Assembly: GCA_018241995.1 (NCBI GenBank)
Contig: JAFECT010000016.1
Coordinates: 3,731 to 62,251 of the forward strand
Reading direction: 5' to 3'
DNA from: Pseudomonadota bacterium
Lineage (GTDB): Bacteria > Pseudomonadota > Alphaproteobacteria > Caulobacterales > Caulobacteraceae
Length of the DNA stretch: 58,521 nt
Part shown: positions 34,122 to 43,201 of the stretch, in pieces
Numbering within the stretch: the first letter of the stretch is position 1
Layout of the letters: each line of letters opens with the position of its first letter
Notes under the pieces: generated by a model
Databases searched by the model: none
Told to the model about the DNA's origin: nothing
The model's input: the letters and a program-made list of their open reading frames with translations, nothing else
Translations under genes and position numbers: made by a program

Positions 34122-35056
34122 TGACCCGCATCTCCACGCCGGACAGCTGGAGTTCGGCCCTGCTCAACCTGATGAATGCGCAGCAGAGCCAGAACGACGC
34201 CCAGCAACAGGTCAACACCCAGAAGATCGCCACCGACCTCTCCGGCTTCGGCCGCGAGTCCGAGACCCTGACCGCCTTCGGCTCGGCCCAGTCCAAGCTC
34301 AAGGGTTATCTCGACGTCTCCAAGGCCGTGGACTCGCGCCTGACCACCCAGGACACCGCCTTCAGCGAGGTCGCGGGCGCGGCGCAGGGGGCGCGCCAGA
34401 ACATCACCGACGCCATCGCCGCGGGCCGGGCCGACAGCCTGATGCAGGCCATCCAGCAGCAGTTCCAGGGCGCGGTCGACGGGCTGAACATGCAGCATGA
34501 AGGCCAGTACGTGTTCGGCGGCGGCCGCCTGGACGCGCCGCCGACCAGCGCCACCACCCTGGCCGACCTGACCGCCGCGCCTTCGATCGGCTCGCTGTTC
34601 CAGAACGGCCAGTTCAAGACCGCGTCCAAGCTGGACGACGCCACGACCGTGCAGACCGGGTATCTGGCCTCGGATATCGGGACCAACCTGTTCAACGCCT
34701 TCCAGGCCATCCAGGCCTACGATCAGGGGCCGAACGGGCCGCTGTCGGGCCAGCTGACCCAGGCGCAGAAGGACTTCCTGGCTTCGCAGATCCCGGTCTT
34801 CGAGGCCGCCAACACCGAGATCACTAACTACCAGGCCCAGAACGGCGCGCTGCAGAAGCGGGTCGAGACCCACATCACCTCGCAGTCGGCCCAGTCCGAC
34901 ACCCTGACCACCCTGATCGGCGACAAGAGCAACGTCGACATGGCCACAGCCCTGACCAAGCTGGCCCAGGCGCAGCAGGCCGTGCAGGCCTCGGCCCAGG
35001 TGCTGGCGTCGCTCAGGAGCTCGTCGCTGCTGAACCTGCTGTCGAGCGGGCAGTGA
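34121..35056 (+). CDS. flgL: Hook-filament junction protein FlgL (HAP3)
   Basis: FlgL is the second junction protein, on which flagellin polymerises. It has 311 residues and a flagellin-like organisation: an N-terminal helix (RISTPDSWSSALLNLMNAQQ, QQQVNTQKIATDLSGFGRES), a middle segment with GLNMQHEGQYVFGGGR typical of FlgL, and a C-terminal helix pair (VDMATALTKLAQAQQAVQAS). It shares one base with the flgK stop. No terminator hairpin was recognised in the 220 bases downstream. Confidence 0.94.
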   Translation: MTRISTPDSWSSALLNLMNAQQSQNDAQQQVNTQKIATDLSGFGRESETLTAFGSAQSKLKGYLDVSKAVDSRLTTQDTAFSEVAGAAQGARQNITDAIAAGRADSLMQAIQQQFQGAVDGLNMQHEGQYVFGGGRLDAPPTSATTLADLTAAPSIGSLFQNGQFKTASKLDDATTVQTGYLASDIGTNLFNAFQAIQAYDQGPNGPLSGQLTQAQKDFLASQIPVFEAANTEITNYQAQNGALQKRVETHITSQSAQSDTLTTLIGDKSNVDMATALTKLAQAQQAVQASAQVLASLRSSSLLNLLSSGQ

Positions 35057-35277
35057 TCCCCAACTGAACCCTGTCCTCGCGGGAAGAGGGAAGCTGACCC
35101 AGGCCCGGTCAACTACCTACACCGCCAACTTCGCATCTTTGCGGCCCTAGGTAATAAGTGCGTCTAGCGGTGCGGAGCGAGCGCAGAGCCTTGCGGAGCA
35201 AGGGGCGCGGGGTTGGGCGGGCGCGCGACAGGCCCTGTAAGTTGCAAGCTAGGCCGGACTCCCCGCAGGATGCGGGC

Positions 35278-36192
35278 ATGCACACCGCGAGCAAAGAACC
35301 CGGCCATAGGAGAATCGTGCGGATTGCGCTGCACAGCGCTCCGGTTGTGTTTATCGCGGGTCTAATCATCGCCTCGCTCCAATTCGCGGGGATCATCCAA
35401 ATGATGATCTCGTGGATATGCCTGCTAGCCGCGTGGGTAGTAGCGGTGGGCGCTATTTGGTTTTCGGATCATATTTGGGGGTGGAAACTCAGAGCCAAAC
35501 TTTTAGTGACCGCGGGAACAGCCCTTTCCATGGGCGTGGCCGTTTTTTTGATCGGCCTTTTCGAGCTATCCGCGCAGCCACCCAAGGACCGCCCACCAGA
35601 AAAACCCCCTGTGAGGCAGCCTACGGTCTCCCTACCAGTGCGCTCGGCGCCGCCGCGCCGCATGACTTCAAAGGCGATGGCTCAGCCCATAGCACCGAGT
35701 GGTCCCGACAATGGCGCGAGCGTGGCGTTATCGACTCTTAGTATTGAGGCGCTTCCAGACGGCCAATACGCGCTGCCAATTAAAATAGAAAACCCCGGAG
35801 ACTACACAGCCACCTATGCATCTTATGAATTCTCTCAGCTTTCGAGCACTGTCCGTCAGCCCGATGACGTTATTTTTAATAAAATTCGCGAACTTGAGCG
35901 TGATGTAGATGAAGGTTACCGGAGAGCAAAGCTTGTTGGCCGCGCCCCGGAGGAATGGGCACCTCACTCGCAGCAAACACTTTACAATCCATTTGCCAAA
36001 ATAAGCTCGGAAAATAAGGCATTAATGGCGGAGGGAAAATATTTCCCCGTAACAATGTTCGTTGCGAAATACGATGACGCCAAAGACGGTAAGACGTATT
36101 ATGCAGAACTGTGCGCTGTGCATATCAGCGACAAACAATACGTCTCGTGCCCAGGATTTAATTTCCGCAAGCACAAGCGGTGGAATCCGTAG
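35278..36192 (+). CDS. Orphan three-span membrane protein, low GC
   Basis: From the ATG at 35278 the product is 304 residues. Three hydrophobic spans lie in the first 100 residues, then a Pro-rich linker (PPKDRPPEKPPVRQP) and a soluble domain of about 170 residues containing PDGQYALPIKIENPGDYTAT and a Cys near the end (SCPGFNF). I do not recognise a family. The second half is clearly AT-richer than the neighbours, with runs such as AATAAAATT, which suggests recent acquisition. A longer GTG start at 35158 only adds basic low-complexity residues. The gene stands alone between flgL and mnmA; the 221 bases upstream show no clear signal. Confidence 0.65.
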   Translation: MHTASKEPGHRRIVRIALHSAPVVFIAGLIIASLQFAGIIQMMISWICLLAAWVVAVGAIWFSDHIWGWKLRAKLLVTAGTALSMGVAVFLIGLFELSAQPPKDRPPEKPPVRQPTVSLPVRSAPPRRMTSKAMAQPIAPSGPDNGASVALSTLSIEALPDGQYALPIKIENPGDYTATYASYEFSQLSSTVRQPDDVIFNKIRELERDVDEGYRRAKLVGRAPEEWAPHSQQTLYNPFAKISSENKALMAEGKYFPVTMFVAKYDDAKDGKTYYAELCAVHISDKQYVSCPGFNFRKHKRWNP

Positions 36193-36363
36193 CCACTAAG
36201 CAATTGTCAGCTGTATCGACGATGGGCCCGCAACCGATAGACGTTTGAGCGTCTTTGCCGCCTTCTCGCTGCGCGAGCGCAACGAGAACTCGTCTCCCCG
36301 CCACGGCAGAGGGCTCAAGACTGCGGCGCCGCAAACCTCGAAATCTCCCGCCTCAAGCGCTAC

Positions 36364-37581
36364 ATGGGCGCGATGACCCTGCCCGCCTGCCCGGTTCCCA
36401 ATGTCGAAGCCGTCGATCTCGACCTCGCCGTCGAGGGCGCGCGCGCCGCCGTGGGCTTGCCGCAAGGCTCGCGCATCGTGGCGGCCATGTCGGGCGGGGT
36501 GGACTCCACCGTGGTGGCCGCCCTGCTGAAGCGCGCCGGTTATGACGTGGTGGGCGTGACCCTGCAGCTCTACGACCACGGGGCGGCGGTGAAGCAGAAG
36601 GGGGCCTGCTGCGCCGGCCAGGACATCCACGACGCGCGCCTGGCCGCCGAGACCATCGGCATCCCGCACTACGTCCTCGACTACGAGAGCCGCTTCCGCG
36701 AATCCGTGATCGACGAGTTCGCCGACAGCTATCTGCGCGGCGAGACGCCGGTGCCGTGCATCCGCTGCAATCAGACGGTCAAGTTCCGCGACCTGCTCGA
36801 TGTGGCCCGCAGCCTGGGCGCCGATGCCATGGCGACCGGCCACTATGTCCGCCGCGCCGAAGGGCCGAACGGGCCGGAGCTGAGGAAGGCCGTCGATCCG
36901 GCCAGGGACCAGAGCTACTTCCTGTTCGCCACGACGCGCGATCAGCTCGACTATCTGCGTTTCCCGATCGCGGGCCTGCCCAAGCCGCAGGTGCGGGGCG
37001 CCGCGTCCGCCCTGGGGCTGAAGATCGCCGCCAAGCCCGACAGCCAGGACATCTGCTTCGTGCCCGAGGGCAAGTACGTCAACCTGATCGACAAGCTGCG
37101 CCCGCAAGGCCGCGAGCCCGGCCAGATCGTGCACCTGGACGGCCGGGTGATGGGCGAGCACGCCGGCATCGTCGGCTACACCATCGGCCAGCGCCGGGGG
37201 CTGAATGTGGCCGTCGGCGAGCCCCTGTTCGTGGTCAAGCTGGAGCCCGAGACCCGGCGCGTCATCGTGGGCCCGCGCGAGGCCCTGCTGACCCAGGCCC
37301 TGACCCTGAAGGAAGTGAACTGGCTGGGCGACCAGGCCTCGCTGGAAGACGCCGCGCGCCAGGGCCTGAAGGTCCGCGCCCGCGTGCGTTCCACCCGCCC
37401 GCCGCTTCCCGCCGAGGTGGTGCTGGACGACACCGGCCCGGTCGTGCGATTCCTCGAAGGAGAGGAAGGGGTCGCGCCCGGCCAGGCCTGCGTGCTCTAC
37501 GACGCCGAGACGGCGGATCGGGTGCTCGGCGGCGGCTTCATCGCGACCACCCGAGCCATGGTTGCGCCGGCGGCGGCCTGA
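36364..37581 (+). CDS. mnmA: tRNA-specific 2-thiouridylase MnmA
   Basis: MnmA thiolates U34 of Lys, Glu and Gln tRNAs using ATP and sulfur delivered as a persulfide. It is 405 residues, within the family range. The PP-loop ATP site SGGVDST is at about residues 43-49. The catalytic cysteines are visible in [10 protein letters not shown] and DSQDICFVP, and the C-terminal domain contains [12 protein letters not shown]. Start ATG at 36364 or 36373 are both possible. It is followed closely by a lipoprotein gene, but there is no functional link. Confidence 0.96.
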   Translation: MGAMTLPACPVPNVEAVDLDLAVEGARAAVGLPQGSRIVAAMSGGVDSTVVAALLKRAGYDVVGVTLQLYDHGAAVKQKGACCAGQDIHDARLAAETIGIPHYVLDYESRFRESVIDEFADSYLRGETPVPCIRCNQTVKFRDLLDVARSLGADAMATGHYVRRAEGPNGPELRKAVDPARDQSYFLFATTRDQLDYLRFPIAGLPKPQVRGAASALGLKIAAKPDSQDICFVPEGKYVNLIDKLRPQGREPGQIVHLDGRVMGEHAGIVGYTIGQRRGLNVAVGEPLFVVKLEPETRRVIVGPREALLTQALTLKEVNWLGDQASLEDAARQGLKVRARVRSTRPPLPAEVVLDDTGPVVRFLEGEEGVAPGQACVLYDAETADRVLGGGFIATTRAMVAPAAA

Positions 37582-37611
37582 TCCCGTCCCCCGGCAAGAG
37601 GGGGGACTGAC

Positions 37612-38151
37612 ATGCAAAATTCAACGACGCTGGGCCTGGCCCTGGTCGTCGCGGCGGGCTTGGGGCTCGCCGCCTGCCACAAGGACGACAACAGCGGCGG
37701 CCAGGTGAACGGCAAGTTCGCCGAGGCCCCCAACGTGGGCGCCGATTCCGACGTCGCCCCCAACTGCGATCCGGCCGACCTGACCCTCTCCGATCCCCAG
37801 ACCGACGAGAAGACCGGGATCATCACCTTCACCCTGACCAACAAGGGCGCCAAGGCCTGCGGCCTGATGGGCCCGCCGGTGGTCTATTACGGCACCGAGA
37901 AGACGCCCCTGCCGATCATGATCCAGCACACCATGGACAAGGTTCGCCGCGTGGTGCTGAAGCCGGGCGGCGGAACGGCCACGTTCCAGATGACCTATGC
38001 GGTCGACGCCAAGCCCTGCCAGGTGGCCAAACCCATGACCGTGACCGTCGCCGGCCGCGCCGACGCCCCGATCAAGGTCGCCAATCCGCCCAAGATCTGT
38101 GGCATGCGCCTGCATGTCACCCCTCTGACGGGTAAGGTGCAGCAGCACTGA
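37612..38151 (+). CDS. DUF4232-type lipoprotein 1
   Basis: This is a 179-residue putative lipoprotein. The signal peptide ends in the lipobox LAAC (Cys22). The body begins with NCDPADLTLSDPQTD and continues IITFTLTNKGAKACGLMGPPVVYYG, the pattern of DUF4232 domains (Cys near the start, a beta strand, then N-x-G-x-x-x-C). The family is better known from actinobacterial lipoproteins and its role is unknown. It starts 30 bases after mnmA. Two related genes follow at 38235 and 39612. Confidence 0.75.
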   Translation: MQNSTTLGLALVVAAGLGLAACHKDDNSGGQVNGKFAEAPNVGADSDVAPNCDPADLTLSDPQTDEKTGIITFTLTNKGAKACGLMGPPVVYYGTEKTPLPIMIQHTMDKVRRVVLKPGGGTATFQMTYAVDAKPCQVAKPMTVTVAGRADAPIKVANPPKICGMRLHVTPLTGKVQQH

Positions 38152-38234
38152 CCGCTTTCAGGCATGGTCGCAGGGCTGGAGCCTCCGCGGCCAAGCTGCG
38201 TTATTGAACCGAATGAATGAGAAGGATGCCGGCC

Positions 38235-38870
38235 ATGAAGACCGCCCTTTACGCCGTCGCCGCGGTCGCCCTGGTGGGCCTGGCCGCCTGTAACTCCGGC
38301 TCCAAGCACGAGGGCGGCGGCGACACCGCCCCGGTCTCGACCCAGCCGCCGGCGTCGACCCCGCCGCCGCCGACCGTGGCCCCGCCCTGCCGCTCCGGCG
38401 ACCTGGGCCTGGTCAAGGTGGGCGAGGACGCGGGCGCAGGCCAGCGCGCGGTCACCTACGCCTTCGTCAACAACGGCCCGGCCGCCTGCCTGCTGCAGGG
38501 CTATCCGACGGTCGTGCTGTTCGACGCCAACGGCCAGCGCCTGGACGACATCACCATCATCCAGAGTGAGCAGGACTACTTCAACACCGGCGGCGCGCCC
38601 CAGCCGGTCACGGTCCAGCCCAAGGGCCGGGCGGTGTTCTTCACCTCCTTCACCGGCATCCAGGCCACCGACAAGCCGTGCGAGGCGGTCGCGCGCCTGC
38701 AGGTCACGCCTCCGGGCAACAGCCAGGCCATCGAGGTGCAGGATTCCTTGAGCGTCTGCACCGGGCAGATGCGCCTGTCCCCGGTCCGCGCCAAGGCGCC
38801 CTCCGCCGGCGGCGCGACCAAGGCCGTGAACACCAAGAACAACAACCCCAACAGCACGGTCTTCTACTGA
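38235..38870 (+). CDS. DUF4232 lipoprotein 2
   Basis: The protein is 211 residues from the ATG at 38235 (MKTALYAVAAVALVGLAAC). The lipobox LAAC is followed by a Gly/Pro-rich linker and a clear DUF4232 domain: PPCRSGDLGLVKVGED, AVTYAFVNNGPAACLLQGYP, VVLFDANGQRL. An Asn-rich tail (NTKNNNPNST) ends the protein. An earlier ATG at 38217 adds six residues before the signal and is less likely. It is the clearest DUF4232 member of the three copies in this region. Function unknown; presumably anchored in the outer or inner membrane facing the periplasm. Confidence 0.82.
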   Translation: MKTALYAVAAVALVGLAACNSGSKHEGGGDTAPVSTQPPASTPPPPTVAPPCRSGDLGLVKVGEDAGAGQRAVTYAFVNNGPAACLLQGYPTVVLFDANGQRLDDITIIQSEQDYFNTGGAPQPVTVQPKGRAVFFTSFTGIQATDKPCEAVARLQVTPPGNSQAIEVQDSLSVCTGQMRLSPVRAKAPSAGGATKAVNTKNNNPNSTVFY

Positions 38871-38933
38871 CGGTCGAACGAGAAGCCTGCGGTTCGCGAT
38901 GGCGCTTCCGCGGGCTATCTCGATCCAACCAGC

Positions 38934-39575
38934 GTGAATACGCACGACAATCTGCTCGGCGTCGCGGCCAAGGCTGCGCTTCAACCTTTAGGCTTTCGCC
39001 GGAGGGGACGCAGTCGCGTTTGGCTACGAGACCATCGGTGGTGGCTCACTGTTGTCGAGTTCCAGCCCCATGGCTCGGCTAAAGGCAGCTTTCTGAATGT
39101 CGCGGCGCATTGGCTGTGGTCCGAAGGCGGCTACCTGAGCTTCGATTTCGGCGGTCGAGTGGAAGAGTTCCGCCGCTACGCCTCCGACGACCAATTCACC
39201 GGCGTGGCCCGGCAGCTCGCCGAGCAAGCTGCGGCGTGCGCAAGAACCATGGCTAACACCTTCCCCTCGGTGGAAGCTGCGGCTGATGTTCTTGTCGGCT
39301 GCGAACAGTCTGCACCCCCACGCGCGAAGGGAAGCTGGGCTACTTATCACGCAGGCGTCGCGGCCGGCGCGGCGGGCCGCATCGAGGCGGCGACAAGCCT
39401 GCTTGGAGCAATCACAGATCCTCGCGTCACTGCTCCGGCGGCTAGGCTGGCTCACATCGCCAACGACCCGGCCGCATTCGCCGACGAAGTCGGCAAGTTG
39501 ATCGCTCATCAAAGGACTGCTCTGAAACTCCCCGCACTATTGCTCGGCGATTTACAGACGCCCGCCGATAGGTGA
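38934..39575 (+). CDS. DUF4304-like protein
   Basis: This is a 213-residue cytoplasmic protein starting at a GTG. Its opening (ALQPLGFRRRGRSRVWLRDHRWWLTVVEFQPHG ...) resembles DUF4304/DUF4365-like proteins, in which an F-x-x-x-G segment precedes a W-containing strand and a Q. The rest is helical and Ala-rich. Function unknown. It splits the row of DUF4232 lipoprotein genes and has somewhat lower GC than its neighbours, which suggests it was inserted later. Confidence 0.6.
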   Translation: MNTHDNLLGVAAKAALQPLGFRRRGRSRVWLRDHRWWLTVVEFQPHGSAKGSFLNVAAHWLWSEGGYLSFDFGGRVEEFRRYASDDQFTGVARQLAEQAAACARTMANTFPSVEAAADVLVGCEQSAPPRAKGSWATYHAGVAAGAAGRIEAATSLLGAITDPRVTAPAARLAHIANDPAAFADEVGKLIAHQRTALKLPALLLGDLQTPADR

Positions 39576-39611
39576 GCATCCCCTCGCAGCCGCGGTTGCA
39601 AGGGGGAGCCG

Positions 39612-40142
39612 ATGCAGCGAGCCGGTTTAGCGTTCCCGACCGCCGTCCTCGTGCTGACCTGCCTGGTGGTCGCCGCCTGCTCCGAAGGCGTGGACGTCAA
39701 CGAGCCCGGCCGCGGCGGCAGGCAGTACCGCCCCTGCCGCTCCGCTGACCTGGCGCTGAAGCGCGTCGCGAACGAGAGCCGCGCCGAGACCGTCACCTAC
39801 CGCTTCGAGAACCGCGGCGACTTCATCTGCATGCTGGCCGGCCACGCCGGCGTCGCCCTGATCGGGCTGGACGGCCGCCCCCTGGCCGTGCAGGTGCGCA
39901 CCTACGGCCCCTCGCCCGAGATCGCGCGGCGCGGTGAGCCCAAGGTGATCCTGCGCCCCGGCGGCGCGGCCAAGTTCCGCGTGATCTATCCCACGCCGGC
40001 GCCCAAGGCCGCGTGTCGGCGCTTCGTGAAGGTCACGGCCTCGGCCCCGGGTTCCGACTGGGGCCTGGACGCGGCGGACGCCGCCGACCTGTGCGGCGAC
40101 ACGATCATGGTGTCGACGTTCTGGCCGGATACGGGGGGCTAG
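39612..40142 (+). CDS. DUF4232-type lipoprotein 3
   Basis: This is a 176-residue putative lipoprotein with lipobox VAAC (Cys23). The domain shows RPCRSADLALKRVANESRAETVTYRFENRGDFICMLAGHAGVALIGLDGRPL, the same arrangement as the copy at 38235: C-x-S-x-D-L, a strand, N-x-G-x-x-x-C, a G, then D-G-R. Two further cysteines (AACRRF, ADLCGD) may form disulfides. It ends just before a palindromic element. Function unknown. Confidence 0.75.
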   Translation: MQRAGLAFPTAVLVLTCLVVAACSEGVDVNEPGRGGRQYRPCRSADLALKRVANESRAETVTYRFENRGDFICMLAGHAGVALIGLDGRPLAVQVRTYGPSPEIARRGEPKVILRPGGAAKFRVIYPTPAPKAACRRFVKVTASAPGSDWGLDAADAADLCGDTIMVSTFWPDTGG

Positions 40143-40154
40143 GAGTGCGCTAAA

Positions 40155-40340
40155 CACCTCTCCCGTTCACGGGAGAGGGGGACCGCCCGAAGGGTGGTGG
40201 AGAGGGCGCGCCAGGCCAGCCTCAGTCTGAAAGCGTAGGATTCCGTTTCGCTGGAAAACGAGTGTGAGAAGGTCGTGCGCTTGGCGCGCCCTCTCCACCA
40301 TGCTGCGCATGGTCCCCCTCTCCCATGAATGGGAGAGGTG
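40155..40340. repeat. Paired palindromic intergenic element, copy 4
   Basis: The left half begins with the same CCTCTCCCG-TTCA-CGGGAGAGG hairpin as copy 1 and GACCGCCCGAAGGGTGGT. The right half ends in CTCCCATGAATGGGAG. It separates the convergent lipoprotein 3 and HxlR genes and is likely a bidirectional terminator. Confidence 0.75.
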
Positions 40341-40350
40341 TTTGGCCGCC

Positions 40351-40842
40351 CTACGCCGCCTCGTCCTTGGCCAGGACTTCCGCCACCGTCAGCCGGCCCT
40401 CGCGCACGTGCATCTCCAGATCCCGCGGCTGCACGATCTCGCCGCAACAGGCGCAGGCGACGCGGGCGTCAAGTTCGTGGCCGCAGGCCTTGTGGGTGAA
40501 GGTCACGCCTGACCCTTCCTCGCCGTAGAGGTGCTTGGTGCCCCAGCCGTGCATGGTCAGCAGCACAGCCGAGAGCTCCTTGCCCTTGCGGGTCAACACA
40601 TATTCGTGCCGGGGCGGGCGTTCGGAGTAGGCCTGGGGCTCCAGCACCCCATGCCGCACCAGGGTCTTCAGCCGCGCGGCCAGGACGTTGCGCGCGACGC
40701 CCAGCCGCTCCTGCCACTGCTCGAACCGGCGCACGCCATTGAAGGCGTCGCGGATGACAAGCAAGGTCCAGGGGTCGCCGATCACCTCCAGGGTGGCGGC
40801 GACGGCGCAGCTCTCTTTGGAATAGTCGGCGGTGCGTCCCAT
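40351..40842 (-). CDS. HxlR family transcriptional regulator
   Basis: The protein is 163 residues from the ATG at 40842 (MGRTADYSKESCAVAATLEVIGDPWTLLVIRDAFNGVRRF), the usual HxlR opening with a winged helix; an upstream in-frame start at 40878 would overlap the divergent promoter. The wing is ARLKTLVRHGVLEPQAY. The C-terminal extension carries CGHELDARVACACCGE, a Cys/His cluster that could bind zinc. It is divergent from an acyl-CoA thioesterase gene and is the likely regulator of it. The effector is unknown. Confidence 0.85.
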   Translation of the reverse strand: MGRTADYSKESCAVAATLEVIGDPWTLLVIRDAFNGVRRFEQWQERLGVARNVLAARLKTLVRHGVLEPQAYSERPPRHEYVLTRKGKELSAVLLTMHGWGTKHLYGEEGSGVTFTHKACGHELDARVACACCGEIVQPRDLEMHVREGRLTVAEVLAKDEAA

Positions 40843-40862
40843 GGGCTTGAAAATGGCCCCGA

Positions 40863-40888
40863 AACAACGATTTGACAAGTGCGTTGCT
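40863..40888. promoter_or_regulatory. Operator-like inverted repeat in the HxlR/thioesterase gap
   Basis: AACAACG (40863-40869) and CGTTGCT (40882-40888) form imperfect arms (6 of 7) around a TTGACA hexamer at 40872-40877. The region is AT-rich compared with its surroundings. A -10 element at the right distance is weak, so the promoter is tentative. Confidence 0.35.
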
Positions 40889-40931
40889 TTTCTGGACTGA
40901 GATAGTTAGTTTTTATAGGCAACGGAGAGTC

Positions 40932-41789
40932 ATGTTGGGTGAAGCTTCAGTTTTGGACCTGGTCCCTCTGGACGCCTCCACGGCGCTCCGCCTGCAACCC
41001 GACGAACTTGGCGGGGGATTCACCACGAGTCCCCCGCTCCTCTTGTCCAACGGCGCCCACAGCTTCCCGCCTGAGAAGGGCGCACCGTTCGGCGGCCTGA
41101 TGGCGGCCCTCTGCGTCGATGCGGCGCGGCAAGGGCTGGAGATTTCCTCACCGCTCAGAACCCTGACCGTCCAGTTCATGGCGGGCGCCCGCTTCGACCG
41201 GGTCGATTTCACGCCGGAACGCCTGCGCGGCGGCCGCTCCACCGTCTTCGCGGGCGTGCGCGCGGAGCAGCAGGGCAAGCCGATCCTGGCCTCGCTGGCC
41301 ACCTTCGGCGCCTCCGGCCATGGCCCCAGCGTGCGCCCGCTGGAGGGCGAGGCTCCGCCGCCCCTGCCCTCCGCCGAGACGGCGATGGACAACCCCATCG
41401 CCCCCTGGTTCACCCGCACCGTCGAGTACCGCTTCATCGGCCCGCACGGCCTGATGGGCGGCCACGACCAGGCCCGCGTGCGCGTCTGGATGCGGGTGCG
41501 CGGCGGCGGGCCGCTGGACGAGCTCAAGCTCGCCTTCCTGCTCGACGCCGTCTTCCCCTACTTCTTCACCGTCGCCGGCCCGACGTTTTCGACCTCGGTC
41601 GACCTGCGCTACGACCTGTTCGCCGAGCTCACGCCCGCCACCTCGCCTGAGGGGTGGGCCTACTTCGATTTCGCCACCGCCGACTGCTCCGACGGCTGGG
41701 CGGTGGAGGACGGCAAGGCCTTCGCGCCGGACGGCCAACCCCTGGCTGTCGCCCGCCAGCTCAGAAAGGTGCTTGCGAAGCCCCGCTGA
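40932..41789 (+). CDS. Acyl-CoA thioesterase family protein (double hot-dog)
   Basis: The protein is 285 residues from the ATG at 40932, which has GGAGAG seven bases upstream; the longer frame from 40872 would read through the promoter. Motifs: FGGLMAALCVDAARQGLE, LRTLTVQFMAGARFDRVDF and RFIGPHGLMGGHDQARVRVWMRV, the two halves of a TesB/4HBT-type double hot-dog thioesterase. It would hydrolyse acyl-CoA to free acid and CoA. It lies 42 bases before a thiolase gene, so the pair may serve fatty-acid or branched acyl-CoA breakdown. Substrate range is unknown. Confidence 0.8.
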   Translation: MLGEASVLDLVPLDASTALRLQPDELGGGFTTSPPLLLSNGAHSFPPEKGAPFGGLMAALCVDAARQGLEISSPLRTLTVQFMAGARFDRVDFTPERLRGGRSTVFAGVRAEQQGKPILASLATFGASGHGPSVRPLEGEAPPPLPSAETAMDNPIAPWFTRTVEYRFIGPHGLMGGHDQARVRVWMRVRGGGPLDELKLAFLLDAVFPYFFTVAGPTFSTSVDLRYDLFAELTPATSPEGWAYFDFATADCSDGWAVEDGKAFAPDGQPLAVARQLRKVLAKPR

Positions 41790-41831
41790 CGCGCGCTTTA
41801 ACGCCCCCGCTTCCTCCCTGGAGTTCCCACC

Positions 41832-43025
41832 ATGTCCGCCACTGCTTCCGATCCCGTCGTCATCGCCTCCTACGCCCGCACGCCGATGGGTGGCTTCCAG
41901 GGCGCGCTCTCGGCGGTGAAGTCGACCGCGCTGGGCGCCGCCGCCGTCAAGGCCGCGGTCGAGCGGGCCAAGGTCTCGCCGGACAAGGTCGAGCAGATCT
42001 TCATGGGCTGCGTCCTGCCCGCGGGCCTGGGTCAGGCCCCCGCGCGCCAGGCGGCGCTGGGCGCCGGCCTGCCGCTGTCGGTCGAGGCCACCACCGTCAA
42101 CAAGATGTGCGGCTCGGGCATGCAGGCGGCGATGATGGCGCACGATGCGCTGGCCGCCGGGACCGCCGACGTGATCGTGGCGGGCGGCATGGAGTCCATG
42201 TCCGGCGCGCCCTACGTCATGGCCAAGCACCGCTCCGGCGCCCGCATCGGCCACGACGTGATCTCGGACAGCATGTACCTGGACGGGCTCGAGGACGCCT
42301 ACACGCCCGGCAAGCTGATGGGCGCCTTCGCTGAGGACTCCGCCCGCGAATACCAGTTCACCCGCGAGGCCCAGGACGAATACGCCATCGAGAGCCTGCG
42401 CCGCGCCAAGGCGGCCATCGAAGGCGGCGCCTTCGATCGCGAGGTTGTCCCCGTCGAAGTCGTCACCCGCAAGGGGACCGAAACGGTCTCCAGAGACGAG
42501 CAGCCCCTGAAGGCCGACCCGACCAAGATCCCCACCCTGAAGCCCGCCTTCGCCAAGGACGGCACGATCACGGCGGCCAACGCCTCCTCGATCTCCGACG
42601 GCGCCGCGGCCCTGGTGATGACCCGCCAGTCGGTCGCCGAAAAGCTCGGCATGCCCATCGTGGCCAAGGTCGTCTCCCACGCCGCCCACGCCCATGAGCC
42701 CGGCCTCTTCACCACCGCCCCCGTGCCCGCCATGAAGAAGGCCCTGGAAAAGGCCGGCTGGAGCGTCGACGACGTGGACCTGTTCGAGGTCAACGAAGCC
42801 TTTGCCGTCGTCGCCATGATCGCCCAGCACGAACTGGGCATCCCCCGTGAAAAGCTGAACGTGAACGGCGGCGCCACCGCGCTCGGCCACCCGATCGGCG
42901 CCTCAGGCGCGCGTATTCTGGCGACCCTGCTCGCCGCCCTCGAACAGAGCGGCGGCAAGCGCGGCCTGGCCTCGCTCTGCATTGGCGGCGGCGAGGCGAC
43001 GGCAATGGCGGTGGAGCTGGTCTAA
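41832..43025 (+). CDS. Acetyl-CoA C-acetyltransferase (thiolase)
   Basis: This is a thiolase that joins or cleaves acetyl-CoA units. It has 397 residues, the standard length. Active-site residues are visible: nucleophilic Cys in NKMCGSGM (about residue 94), NEAFAV, the His in GHPIGASGARI and the second Cys in CIGGGEATA. It lacks mitochondrial or other extensions. It follows the thioesterase gene. Whether it works in polyhydroxybutyrate synthesis or in degradation cannot be told, as no phaB or phaC is nearby. Confidence 0.94.
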   Translation: MSATASDPVVIASYARTPMGGFQGALSAVKSTALGAAAVKAAVERAKVSPDKVEQIFMGCVLPAGLGQAPARQAALGAGLPLSVEATTVNKMCGSGMQAAMMAHDALAAGTADVIVAGGMESMSGAPYVMAKHRSGARIGHDVISDSMYLDGLEDAYTPGKLMGAFAEDSAREYQFTREAQDEYAIESLRRAKAAIEGGAFDREVVPVEVVTRKGTETVSRDEQPLKADPTKIPTLKPAFAKDGTITAANASSISDGAAALVMTRQSVAEKLGMPIVAKVVSHAAHAHEPGLFTTAPVPAMKKALEKAGWSVDDVDLFEVNEAFAVVAMIAQHELGIPREKLNVNGGATALGHPIGASGARILATLLAALEQSGGKRGLASLCIGGGEATAMAVELV

Positions 43026-43037
43026 GGCCGAAGCTGA

Positions 43038-43192
43038 CCCTTCTCCCCTTGTGGGAGAAGGTGGCCGAAGGCCGGATGAGGGGTGGCCCTGGCCTCGCCG
43101 TAGGTGGCGTCGGGTTCTGAACCGGCGGCTCGACCCCTCATCCTCCCATTGCTGCGCAACGGGGCCCATCCTTCTCCCACAAGGGGAGAAGG
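43038..43192. repeat. Paired palindromic element, second family, copy A
   Basis: The left half is CCTTCTCCCC-TTGT-GGGAGAAGG followed by GGCCGAAGGCC. The right half ends CCTTCTCCCACAAGGGGAGAAGG, the inverted partner, with CCTCATCCTCCCATTGCTGC before it. A related pair is at 54135-54299. It lies between convergent thiolase and helicase genes. Confidence 0.7.
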
Positions 43193-43201
43193 ATCGGGAA
43201 A

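Noticed and set aside
35057..35277. Searched for a tRNA or small RNA in the gap after flgL
   Set aside because: No cloverleaf or strong hairpin with a T-run was seen.
41148..42890. Minus-strand 580-codon frame opposite the thioesterase and thiolase
   Set aside because: The thiolase and thioesterase frames have complete active-site motifs; the antisense frame has none.
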